From contig NZ_RXYB01000008.1 of the NCBI RefSeq assembly GCF_008086615.1, positions 90,453 through 154,452 on the forward strand: 64,000 bases of DNA, given 5' to 3'. Shown here one piece after another: positions 18,883-26,816 of this stretch. The first letter of the stretch is position 1; each line of letters begins with the position of its first letter. Origin of the DNA: Acetobacterium tundrae. GTDB lineage: Bacteria; Bacillota; Clostridia; Eubacteriales; Eubacteriaceae. The notes under the pieces were generated by a model. It had not been told where the DNA came from, did not search any database, and saw nothing but the letters and a program-made list of their open reading frames with translations. Position numbers and translations under genes: made by a program.

Positions 18883-20092
18883 TTTCAATCCCTTCTTCAA
18901 TAATTTTCCAATGGTGTTCCATGTGCACCAGACCTTCTGTAAAATAATCGGCCGAAACGGTTATTACAAAAGCACACGTATTGTAATCCAGATTTACAAT
19001 GCTTTTATTTGCAAAGAGTCCAATATCAACCTCGTATTTCCCCCCCAGCAGCGGTAATTTTGGCACCACATAGGAAACGCGGTGAATTCCCTTTGTTTGC
19101 GGAATATCCACTCCATCTAAATAGGTATTGGGCCCAAAAATATACTGTCGATCAATGGTATAGAATGCCACTCCCACTAAAGGTTTACTTGAAATATCAT
19201 CATATAATTCATACTCAATATCAACGATAAAATCATCAAAGGTTGTCAGTTCCTTACTGTTGCAACTCACTGATTTTAGTTTTCCAAGATTCGTTTCAAG
19301 TTCTGCCATATTCACTGGTGAACTTCCGCTCTCCGCTGCTTTTTGCTCCATTGACTCTTTTAAAATTTCACTTTCATACATATCAATCACGTGATTCACT
19401 TCACCAACCATGCGCATCACACCTTTGTCAATCCAAACGCCTTTGGTGCAAAAACGTTTGATTTGTTCAAGCGTATGCGAAACAAACAAAACCGTTTTTC
19501 CAGATGCCTTAAATTCTTCCATTTTATTGATACATTTAATCTGAAACTTGGAATCACCAACAGCCAATACTTCATCAACGATTAGTATTTCCGGATCAAC
19601 ATTGATGGCTGTCGCAAATGCCAAACGGGCAAACATTCCGCTTGAATAAGTCTTTACCGGCTGATCAATATATTCCCCAATTTGAGCAAAATCGATAATA
19701 CTGTCAACCCGTTTATCCATTTCTTTCTTATTGTAGCCCATAATAAGGCCATTTGCATAAATGTTTTCGATCCCGGTATATTCCGGATTAAAACCCGTTC
19801 CTAATTCCAATAAAGCGGAAACTTTTCCATCGACATAAACATTACCCTCGCTCTGAGTCAATACCCCCGAAATTATTTTTAAAAGCGTGGATTTTCCTGA
19901 TCCATTTCTGCCAATAATGCCAATGGATTCGCCTTTAAGAATTTCTAAATTGATATTCTTAAGGGCATAAAATTTATGATGATATTCTTTCTTTCGAATC
20001 AGACTCATGGATTCTTTCAATCGATCCATGGGCCGTTTGTACAAACGATAAATCTTCGTAACGTCTTCTATTTTTATTGCCACTTCCGACAT
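18860..20092 (-). CDS. ABC transporter ATPase of polysaccharide export (Wzt/TagH-like) with C-terminal sugar-binding domain
   Basis: Start ATG 20092 follows GGAGG; an upstream in-frame ATG at 20134 overlaps the permease gene and has no site. The 410-residue protein has a nucleotide-binding domain with Walker A GRNGSGKST, signature YSSGMFARLAFA, Walker B ILIVDEVLAVGD and the switch His in FVSHT. Residues from about 255 form an extra domain resembling Wzt_C, which binds the non-reducing end of the glycan and selects finished chains. Together with the permease it exports an undecaprenyl-linked polysaccharide. The extra domain argues against a plain teichoic acid exporter and for an O-antigen-like, end-capped polymer. 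Confidence 0.92.
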   Translation of the reverse strand: MSEVAIKIEDVTKIYRLYKRPMDRLKESMSLIRKKEYHHKFYALKNINLEILKGESIGIIGRNGSGKSTLLKIISGVLTQSEGNVYVDGKVSALLELGTGFNPEYTGIENIYANGLIMGYNKKEMDKRVDSIIDFAQIGEYIDQPVKTYSSGMFARLAFATAINVDPEILIVDEVLAVGDSKFQIKCINKMEEFKASGKTVLFVSHTLEQIKRFCTKGVWIDKGVMRMVGEVNHVIDMYESEILKESMEQKAAESGSSPVNMAELETNLGKLKSVSCNSKELTTFDDFIVDIEYELYDDISSKPLVGVAFYTIDRQYIFGPNTYLDGVDIPQTKGIHRVSYVVPKLPLLGGKYEVDIGLFANKSIVNLDYNTCAFVITVSADYFTEGLVHMEHHWKIIEEGIENGKKISC

Positions 20093-20123
20093 TTTGTCCT
20101 CCAATGATACTGAATCCGCTTTT

Positions 20124-20933
20124 CTATAAGACATCAGAAAAATGCGGTCTTAATCTTCTATAAACTGCAATCCCGACCAGCAGCAGTACAAATGTGAATC
20201 CCCAAAAATAAGCAGTCATGGCGGGATGTTGCCAAAACCAGCCTTGCCCGAAAAAAGACTCCCGATATCCTTGAACAATATAATAGAGGGGATTTAATTT
20301 CATAATCCGCAATAAACCAACCGGATATGTTTCAATTGGTACTAAAATCGGGGTTCCCCAGAATAGAACCTGCATTATCACATTGATAAATTGCAGAATA
20401 TCCGTAAAAAAGGGCTGTAATGAAGCCGTTACCCACGTTAGTCCGGTTAAAAAAACAATTAAACAAAATAAATAATAGAAAATCTGCAAAAAATAGGGCG
20501 TGATCGAATACCCATAAAGCAACACCATAACCACTGCAAAGGCGATAAAGAATGCATGGGTATATAAAGAAGATATTATTTTTACCGTTGGCAATATTTT
20601 TATATTAAACGTCATCTTTTTAACCAGATAATTATATTCCCGAAAACAGTTTGTACCATTGGTCAGTCCTTCTGAAAAGAAAAACCAGACAATAATTCCG
20701 GTTATCAGGAATAGCACGAAAGGCATCCCCCCGGCCGGGCTTGATTTCAGGCCCAAACCAAAAACAACCCAGTACACGGCAATGGTGACCGTTGGCTGAA
20801 TAAATGCCCAGAGAACTCCTAAAAACGAACCGGCATACCGTGACTTAAAATCATTTTTCGAAAATTTTGCGATCAGTTCGCGATTTTCATATAAATCTTT
20901 GAAATACTCCAATAAATCTTTGAATAAATACAA
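20124..20933 (-). CDS. ABC-2 type polysaccharide export permease (Wzm/TagG-like)
   Basis: This 269-residue integral membrane protein starts at TTG 20933 after a GAGG site. It has six hydrophobic segments. An N-terminal amphipathic part contains NDFKSRYAGSFLGVLWAFIQ, the typical ABC2_membrane start, and the C-terminal helix ends with RRLRPHFSDVL. It forms the channel through which the Wzt-like ATPase drives lipid-linked glycan. It follows directly after the rfbB terminator with no obvious promoter between, so its operon may depend partly on read-through from the rhamnose genes. Confidence 0.92.
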   Translation of the reverse strand: MYLFKDLLEYFKDLYENRELIAKFSKNDFKSRYAGSFLGVLWAFIQPTVTIAVYWVVFGLGLKSSPAGGMPFVLFLITGIIVWFFFSEGLTNGTNCFREYNYLVKKMTFNIKILPTVKIISSLYTHAFFIAFAVVMVLLYGYSITPYFLQIFYYLFCLIVFLTGLTWVTASLQPFFTDILQFINVIMQVLFWGTPILVPIETYPVGLLRIMKLNPLYYIVQGYRESFFGQGWFWQHPAMTAYFWGFTFVLLLVGIAVYRRLRPHFSDVL

Positions 20934-20961
20934 CTTAACACCTCATCATAAATCTTAATTG

Positions 20962-20989
20962 AAAAAGCACAATCTAATGTGCTTTTTTT
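20962..20989 (-). terminator. intrinsic terminator after rfbB
   Basis: The minus strand forms a stem AAAAAGCACA with TGTGCTTTTT around a TTAGAT loop, immediately downstream of the rfbB stop. It separates the rhamnose operon from the ABC exporter genes but may be leaky, since no clear promoter follows. Confidence 0.8.
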
Positions 20990-20999
20990 CCAAGCTATT

Positions 21000-22103
21000 T
21001 TACTTTTTTGAATACATTTTCTGATAATACGCTTTGTACCCACCGGATTTCACGCGTTCCAGCCATTCCTGGTTATTCAAATACCACTCAATGGTTTCCG
21101 CGATCCCCTGTTCAAAGGTATAGGATGGTTTCCAGCCCAGTTCAGTAGTGATTTTCGTATTGTCAATGGCATACCGGCGATCATGGCCCAAGCGATCTTC
21201 AACATAGGTGATGAGATCTTTGCTGATTTTTGTGCCATCATTATCAATATTATATTTTCCTGAGCGGAGTTTTTTGCCGACATTTTCAATGATTAAATTA
21301 ACGATCTCAAGATTGGCTTTTTCATTGTTTCCGCCAATATTATAGACCTCGCCGGCCACCCCTTTTTCCAAAACGGTATCTATCGCACTGCAATGATCCT
21401 TCACGTGCAGCCAATCCCTGATCTGCATGCCATCCCCGTAAACAGGAAGACTTTTTAGAGCGATGACGTTTGAAATCATCAGTGGAATCAGCTTTTCCGG
21501 GAAATGATAAGGGCCATAATTATTTGAACAGCGACTGATGGTGACTGGTAATTTAAACGTCTGACCATAAGACCGAACAATCAAATCCGCACTGGCCTTG
21601 GATGCTGAATAAGGGCTGTTTGGGGCAATCGGTGTTGTTTCGGTAAACATTCCCGTTTTTCCCAACGCTCCGTAAACCTCATCGGTGGATACCTGATGAT
21701 ACCGTACCCCAGCCCGATAGGTCGGATAGCCATTCTCATCTTTCCCCGTTTGCCAGTTATTTTTCGCCTCATCCAAAAGCACCAGTGTGCCCATTACATT
21801 GGTCTGGACAAAAATCTCAGGGTCCTCAATGCTTCTGTCGACGTGAGACTCGGCGGCAAAATTGACCACCGTATCAAAATCATATTTTGCAAAAAGATCC
21901 TTAACAAAAGGACGGTCCGCAATATCTCCTTTTGCAAAAACATAATTCTTATTATCTTCAATATCGGTTAAATTTTCAAGATTTCCGGCATAGGTCAGGA
22001 CATCCAAATTAACTATTTTATAATCCGGGTGCTGATTCAGCATGTATTTTACAAAGTTAGAACCAATAAATCCGGCACCACCGGTGACTAATACTGTTTT
22101 CAT
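21000..22103 (-). CDS. rfbB: dTDP-glucose 4,6-dehydratase
   Basis: RfbB (RmlB) converts dTDP-glucose to dTDP-4-keto-6-deoxyglucose, the second step of dTDP-L-rhamnose synthesis. The 367-residue protein has the NAD motif GGAGFIGSNFVKYM at residues 8-21, the STDEVYG motif with catalytic residues, and YSASKAS with the catalytic Tyr and Lys. Length and motifs are normal. It is the last gene of the rfbDACB operon. Confidence 0.96.
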   Translation of the reverse strand: MKTVLVTGGAGFIGSNFVKYMLNQHPDYKIVNLDVLTYAGNLENLTDIEDNKNYVFAKGDIADRPFVKDLFAKYDFDTVVNFAAESHVDRSIEDPEIFVQTNVMGTLVLLDEAKNNWQTGKDENGYPTYRAGVRYHQVSTDEVYGALGKTGMFTETTPIAPNSPYSASKASADLIVRSYGQTFKLPVTISRCSNNYGPYHFPEKLIPLMISNVIALKSLPVYGDGMQIRDWLHVKDHCSAIDTVLEKGVAGEVYNIGGNNEKANLEIVNLIIENVGKKLRSGKYNIDNDGTKISKDLITYVEDRLGHDRRYAIDNTKITTELGWKPSYTFEQGIAETIEWYLNNQEWLERVKSGGYKAYYQKMYSKK

Positions 22104-22121
22104 TTTTACTCCATTCTATCC

Positions 22122-22688
22122 TTATTCAAATCTTAACGTGTCTTTGATTTCTCTTAAAAACGGCAGTTTTGTATCCTTTTCCGAAAGCAAAAGATCTCCG
22201 ATTCCATCGAGCGGCCATTCTATGCCAACTTCCGGATCATTCCAGCGGATCCCGCCATCATATTCCGGGGCATAAAGATTGGTGCATTTATAATTAAACA
22301 CCGCTTCATCAGACAAGACCAAAAAACCATGGGCAAAGCCTTCCGGCACATAAAACATTTTTTTGTTTTCTTCCGTTAAAGTCACGCCTGCCCATTGTCC
22401 ATAAGTTGGCGAACCCTCGCGAAGATCAACAGCGACATCAAATACTTTGCCTCTGGTTGCCCGAACCAATTTTCCCTGACAGAATTTCCGCTGAAAATGA
22501 AGGCCTCTAAACACACCTTTGCTTGATTTTGATTCATTATCCTGGACAAACCGCATCGTCAATCCAACTTTATGAAATTCTTCTTCATTATAAGTTTCCA
22601 TAAAATAACCGCGTTCATCCCCAAAAACAGAGGGTTCGATAATAACCAGGCCTTTGATTTTTGTTTCTATTACATTGATTTTTGCCAT
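22122..22688 (-). CDS. rfbC: dTDP-4-dehydrorhamnose 3,5-epimerase
   Basis: RfbC (RmlC) epimerises dTDP-4-keto-6-deoxyglucose at C3 and C5. The start ATG 22688 is chosen because AGGAG, which overlaps the rfbA stop, lies right before it; a start at 22715 would overlap rfbA. The 188-residue cupin shows the catalytic His in RGLHFQ, the partner Asp in VFDVAVDLR, and the FAHGF and NYKCTNLY segments. It lies between rfbA and rfbB. Confidence 0.95.
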   Translation of the reverse strand: MAKINVIETKIKGLVIIEPSVFGDERGYFMETYNEEEFHKVGLTMRFVQDNESKSSKGVFRGLHFQRKFCQGKLVRATRGKVFDVAVDLREGSPTYGQWAGVTLTEENKKMFYVPEGFAHGFLVLSDEAVFNYKCTNLYAPEYDGGIRWNDPEVGIEWPLDGIGDLLLSEKDTKLPFLREIKDTLRFE

Positions 22689-22696
22689 ATTCTCTC

Positions 22697-23566
22697 CTAC
22701 TTTTCTTTTGTACATTGAATCAGGTATTGACCATAGGCTGTTTTCCTTAATGGTTCAGCCAGCTTCAATAACTGATCTTGATTTATAAATTTATGTCGAT
22801 AGGCAATTTCTTCAATACACGCTACATAAAGCCCCTGTCGTTTTTGAATGGTTTCAACAAAGTTGGATGCTTCAATTAAACTGTCGTGAGTTCCCGTATC
22901 AAGCCATGCCATTCCCCGTCCAAATAGTTCAACCTTTAAGTTTCCCTGCTTTAGGTAAGTTTCGTTGACCGTTGTAATTTCCAATTCACCTCGTGGTGAT
23001 GGTTTAATGTTTTTGGCAATTTCAATAACCTTATTGTCGTAAAAATAAAGCCCTGGAACGGCGAAATGCGATTTTGGCATCTCCGGTTTTTCTTCTATCG
23101 AAAGAACTGTGCCATCTTCTGCAAACTCAACCACTCCATAGCGTTCCGGATCGGTAACCGGATACCCGAAAATAACGGCCCCCTCTTCCAGCTTAGCTGC
23201 ATTACGAACGGATTCGGTGAATCCGTGTCCGTAAAAAATATTGTCGCCCAATACAAGGGCAACCTTATCGTCACCAATAAATTTTTCACCAATAATGAAG
23301 GCTTCCGCCAAGCCATTAGGGGCTTCCTGAACTTCATAAGAAAAATTCAATCCCAATTCTTCACCAGTGCCAAAAAGTCGTTCAAACATGGGAAGATCAA
23401 TGGGGGTTGAAATAATTAAAATGTCTCTAATCCCTGCCAGCATCAGTGTTGCCAGAGGATAATAAATCATCGGTTTATCGTAAACAGGTAACAATTGTTT
23501 TGATACCGCCCGAGTAATGGGATAAAGTCGTGTGCCGGAACCTCCAGCTAATATAATACCTTTCAT
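22697..23566 (-). CDS. rfbA: glucose-1-phosphate thymidylyltransferase
   Basis: RfbA (RmlA) makes dTDP-glucose from glucose-1-phosphate and dTTP. The 289-residue protein has the nucleotidyltransferase signature [20 protein letters not shown] at residues 8-27, the metal site LGDNIFYG near residue 110, and the EEKPEMPKS loop. The length is that of the short RmlA type. It lies 19 bases downstream of rfbD in the operon. Glucose-1-phosphate is probably provided by pgcA in this window. Confidence 0.96.
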   Translation of the reverse strand: MKGIILAGGSGTRLYPITRAVSKQLLPVYDKPMIYYPLATLMLAGIRDILIISTPIDLPMFERLFGTGEELGLNFSYEVQEAPNGLAEAFIIGEKFIGDDKVALVLGDNIFYGHGFTESVRNAAKLEEGAVIFGYPVTDPERYGVVEFAEDGTVLSIEEKPEMPKSHFAVPGLYFYDNKVIEIAKNIKPSPRGELEITTVNETYLKQGNLKVELFGRGMAWLDTGTHDSLIEASNFVETIQKRQGLYVACIEEIAYRHKFINQDQLLKLAEPLRKTAYGQYLIQCTKEK

Positions 23567-23585
23567 GATTGCCTCTTTCCTTAAA

Positions 23586-24446
23586 TTATGCGTTCAATTT
23601 TTTCAGATATTCCACTAAAGACTCTTGCCATGGTCTGAAATGATTCATCTTCAAATCTTTCAGTTTTTTATTGTCTAATACCGAATATTTGGGACGGGGA
23701 GTCGGACTAATAAATTGCTCTGAAGTGACGGGTTCCACCGGAATGTCAATCCCCGACAATCTGAAAATTTCCAACGCAAAATCATACCAGCTGCACTGTC
23801 CCTCACAAGTCCCGTGATAAAGTCCGTAATGATCGGTCTGAATCAAATCAATAATCGCCGCGGCCAGATCCACCGTGCTCGTCGGAGAACCGATCTGATC
23901 ATTTACAACGGTGATCTTTGGATGCTTGGAGGCGAGATCCAACATGGTTTTCACAAAGTTCTTGCCATCCCCGTATAGCCAGGCGGTTCGAACAATAAAA
24001 TACTTCGGCGCAATGTCCGAAACCGCTTTTTCGCCAGCGGCTTTGCTTTCGCCATAGACTGTCAGAGGATCAATCGCATCCGTTTCGACATAAGGCCGCA
24101 AAGACCCGTTTTCCAATATTCCCGCTCCGTCAAACACATAATCCGTTGAAACCTGTACCAGCACAATATCCTTGGCTCTGGCAATTTCCGCTAAATATTT
24201 CGGTCCCATGGCATTGATCGCCATGGCCATTTCTTTCTGGGTTTCACAGCCATCTACATTCGTCATGGCACCGCAGTTAATAATAACGGTCGGCTGCTCT
24301 TTATCAATAATATCGGCAATCTTTTCTTTATCAGTAATGTCAAACTCAGGAATATCATATCCCACAAAAGCTATTTCTTTTTCTTTAAGCTGCTGCGTGA
24401 GTTCCCTACCAAGTTGACCGTTTGAACCTGTTAATAATACTTTCAT
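23586..24446 (-). CDS. rfbD: dTDP-4-dehydrorhamnose reductase
   Basis: RfbD (RmlD) carries out the last reduction to dTDP-L-rhamnose. The 286-residue protein shows [10 protein letters not shown] at residues 7-16 for NAD(P)H, the VSTDYVFDG motif near residue 105, and YGESKAAGE with the catalytic Tyr and Lys. It is the first gene of the operon and is preceded by a good promoter at 24504-24532. Confidence 0.95.
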   Translation of the reverse strand: MKVLLTGSNGQLGRELTQQLKEKEIAFVGYDIPEFDITDKEKIADIIDKEQPTVIINCGAMTNVDGCETQKEMAMAINAMGPKYLAEIARAKDIVLVQVSTDYVFDGAGILENGSLRPYVETDAIDPLTVYGESKAAGEKAVSDIAPKYFIVRTAWLYGDGKNFVKTMLDLASKHPKITVVNDQIGSPTSTVDLAAAIIDLIQTDHYGLYHGTCEGQCSWYDFALEIFRLSGIDIPVEPVTSEQFISPTPRPKYSVLDNKKLKDLKMNHFRPWQESLVEYLKKLNA

Positions 24447-24503
24447 AATTCACCTGATTTCATTGTTCTTTTTTAACTTTTTTAGCCATAAAAATTCATT
24501 GTT

Positions 24504-24532
24504 ATTATACTCGATATTCTCTTAAAAGTCTA
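24504..24532 (-). promoter_or_regulatory. sigma-A-type promoter of the rfbDACB operon
   Basis: On the minus strand the -35 box TAGACT (24527-24532) and the -10 box TATAAT (24504-24509) are 17 bases apart, about 57 bases upstream of the rfbD ATG. Confidence 0.7.
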
Positions 24533-24649
24533 TTTTTTTCTGGATTCATTCTCATTCTTAAGATAATCTTAGCGATTTAAAATGATCTTTTCGATTAAAT
24601 ATTTATCGTCTCCCGTCATTATTCAATGTTTTTTTAAGCAAGTTTATGT

Positions 24650-24655
24650 TATTAT
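24650..24655 (+). promoter_or_regulatory. possible extended -10 box for the LCP gene
   Basis: TGTTATTAT, a TG-extended -10 box, lies about 43 bases before the ATG at 24698 on the plus strand. No convincing -35 hexamer is visible. Confidence 0.35.
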
Positions 24656-24697
24656 GTAGTGTATATGATTTTAACTCGTAAAGCGAAAGGAATCTTT

Positions 24698-26272
24698 ATG
24701 AAAAAGAAAATAATTCTAGTCATACTTTTCTTGATTGCCTCACTTGTCGGCACCGGAATAGTCTATGGCTTTAACACGCTCAGCAAAATCAATGAAATGG
24801 TCGCAGTACCCCAACTGGATGAATCACAATTAAATGTGACTAATAATTTAGATATTGATACCGTTAATATCGCAGTCTTTGGTATCGACGGACGAAGTGA
24901 CATTGACGGTGACCGGTCAGATACAATTATGATTGTATCTATGGATTTTAGAAATGGAAACATAAAAGTGACTTCTATCATGCGTGATTTATTGGTTCAG
25001 ATCCCAGCAACGAAAACGACCAATCAAAGTTATGATAAGATCAACGCAGCTTATGCCTATGGCGGCCCGGAGCTTGCCGTTAAAACCTTAAACCAGAATT
25101 TTGATCTTAATATTACCGATTATGTGGTTGTCAATTTTGATGCCATGGTCGACACGGTTGATGCCTTAGGCGGAGTTGAGATTAACGTACTGGATCAAAA
25201 CGTGTTGGACTGGACCAACAAGTATATTGATGATGTTAATGACAAAGTTGGCAAAGCAGACCCCTATCTTACCACGACCGGTATTCAAACCGTGACCGGC
25301 GTTCAGGCCTTGGCCTATGCCCGTAATCGATACAGTGATGATGACTACCATCGAACCGAACGTCAGCGCGAGGTTGTCGGACAGATTGCCAAAAAAGCCT
25401 TTAACATTGATATTTTAAACGGGGTAAACCTGATCAGCAAAATCTATCCCTATATAAAAACCACCCTTTCAATTAATGAAATAACCACTTACGCGAAAGC
25501 ATTTTTAGGCTCTCCCGATAAGCAATTTTTGGAATTTAGATTGCCGACTGATGCCTTTGTTAAAAATGCCATGATAAACAGTATTTCTTATGTGGTACCG
25601 AATACCCTTTCCGATAACGTTATTGCGCTTCATGCGTTTATTTACGGACCTACAACCACTGGAACCACTGGAACCACTGGAACCACTGGAACCACTGGAA
25701 CTACTGGAACCACTGGAACTACCGGAACCACTGGAACCACTGGAACTACCGGAACCACTGGAACTACCGGAACCACTGGTTCGAACTCAAGTACCTATAC
25801 CGCCTATGTGCCATCCGATACTGTGGAAGAAATAAGTTCCGCTATTGCCGCCTATGCCGGCTCCGGGTCGTCTTCAACCTATACCGAATCAACCACCTCG
25901 GACAGCACCTATGATAGTACATCTTCATATTCGAATGATTCAAGTTCTGGTTCTTCCAGCTCTGGTACTAGTTCTGGATCCTCCAGCTCGGGTTCTAGTT
26001 CCGGATCATCCAGCTCGGACTACTCTAACTCTGGGTCTTCCAGCTCAGGCTCGACTGGTTCAGATTCTTCCAGCTCAGGATCGACCGGTTCTGGCTCAAC
26101 TGGTTCGGATTCTTCCAGCTCGGGTTCCACCGGCTCCGGATCTTCCAGCTCAGGATCGACCGGTTCGGATTCTTCCAGTTCGGGTTCCACCAACTCAGGA
26201 TCTTCCAGCTCAGGATCGACCGGTTCAGGTTCCTCATCAGGAGGCAGTTCCTCCACTGACACTGTCAATTAA
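24698..26272 (+). CDS. LytR-CpsA-Psr family wall-polymer ligase with Gly-Thr-Thr and Ser-rich repeat tail
   Basis: LCP proteins attach undecaprenyl-pyrophosphate-linked glycans to peptidoglycan outside the membrane. The ATG at 24698 follows GAAAGGAATC; the longer form from GTG 24659 lacks a site. The 524-residue protein has an N-terminal anchor helix (about 5-27) and an LCP core (about 60-310) with GDRSDTIMIVSMD, the Arg in SIMRDLLVQIP, and RNRYSDDDYHRTERQREV. From about residue 320 there is a tail of about a dozen Gly-Thr-Thr triplets, encoded by a 9-bp repeat at about 25657-25777, then about 140 residues of Ser/Gly/Thr/Asp repeats. The tail is low complexity and may be a wall-spanning stalk. 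It is the only complete plus-strand gene. Confidence 0.9.
   Translation: MKKKIILVILFLIASLVGTGIVYGFNTLSKINEMVAVPQLDESQLNVTNNLDIDTVNIAVFGIDGRSDIDGDRSDTIMIVSMDFRNGNIKVTSIMRDLLVQIPATKTTNQSYDKINAAYAYGGPELAVKTLNQNFDLNITDYVVVNFDAMVDTVDALGGVEINVLDQNVLDWTNKYIDDVNDKVGKADPYLTTTGIQTVTGVQALAYARNRYSDDDYHRTERQREVVGQIAKKAFNIDILNGVNLISKIYPYIKTTLSINEITTYAKAFLGSPDKQFLEFRLPTDAFVKNAMINSISYVVPNTLSDNVIALHAFIYGPTTTGTTGTTGTTGTTGTTGTTGTTGTTGTTGTTGTTGTTGTTGSNSSTYTAYVPSDTVEEISSAIAAYAGSGSSSTYTESTTSDSTYDSTSSYSNDSSSGSSSSGTSSGSSSSGSSSGSSSSDYSNSGSSSSGSTGSDSSSSGSTGSGSTGSDSSSSGSTGSGSSSSGSTGSDSSSSGSTNSGSSSSGSTGSGSSSGGSSSTDTVN
25650..25780 (+). repeat. 9-bp tandem repeat coding for Gly-Thr-Thr
   Basis: About thirteen copies of a GGAACCACT-like unit run head to tail inside the LCP gene. 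Variation is confined to third codon positions (ACC/ACT), so the protein repeat is exact while the DNA has started to diverge. Confidence 0.9.
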
Positions 26273-26290
26273 TTTATAAATGAACTTACT

Positions 26291-26330
26291 AAAAGGCAGC
26301 ATCCCAAAACTTCGGGATGCTGCCTTTTTT
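26291..26330 (+). terminator. intrinsic terminator of the LCP gene
   Basis: A perfect 11-bp GC-rich stem, GGCAGCATCCC with GGGATGCTGCC, is followed by a run of six T. The A-run in front could let it act in both directions, which would also block transcription arriving from the pgcA side. Confidence 0.92.
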
Positions 26331-26352
26331 AAATAACATATTTCATCATATT

Positions 26353-26812
26353 GTAGGGGCGGACCTCGCCCGCCCGACTACGCTAATCTTTAAAACCAAC
26401 ATCCACGGGCGATCATGGATCGCCCCTACGATCCTATGTTTGTTTTTTCTGCATATCATAAATTAATGTCATTTGGTCCTGTAGGGGCGGACCTTGCCCG
26501 TCCGACTACGTCAATCTTTAAAACCAACGTCCATGGGCGATCATGGATCGCCCCTACGATCCTATGTTTGTTTTTTCTGCATATCATAAATTAATGTCAT
26601 TTGGTCCTGTAGGGGCGGACCTTGCCCGCCCGACTACGTCAAACTTTAAAACCAACATCCACGGGCGATCTTGGATCGCCCCTACGATCCTATGTTTGTT
26701 TTTTCTGCATACATAAATTAATGTCATTTGGTCCTGTAGGGGCGGACCTTGCCCGCCCGACTACGGCAATCTTTAAAACCAACATCCACGGGCGATCTTG
26801 GATCGCCCCTAC
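26353..26812. repeat. four-copy tandem array of a REP/REPIN-like palindromic element
   Basis: Four 77-bp units (26353-26429, 26481-26557, 26609-26685, 26736-26812) begin with GTAGGGGCGGACC and end with GGATCGCCCCTAC, so each can fold back on itself. Each half also has its own small palindrome (GGGCGG...CCGCCC and GGGCGATC...GATCGCCC). The 51-bp spacers are almost identical, giving a 127-128 bp period. There is no coding potential. The array fills the gap between the LCP terminator and the pgcA stop codon, and the last unit touches pgcA. Confidence 0.93.
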
Positions 26813-26816
26813 GATC

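Noticed and set aside
25845..26279. Long open frames on both strands opposite the Ser-rich tail of the LCP gene
   Set aside because: They arise from low-complexity TCx/GGx codons, have no binding sites and encode Pro/Glu/Leu repeats.
26353..26812. Regular repeats that could be taken for a CRISPR array
   Set aside because: The repeated units are 77 bp long and palindromic, and the spacers are nearly identical to each other. No cas genes are near.
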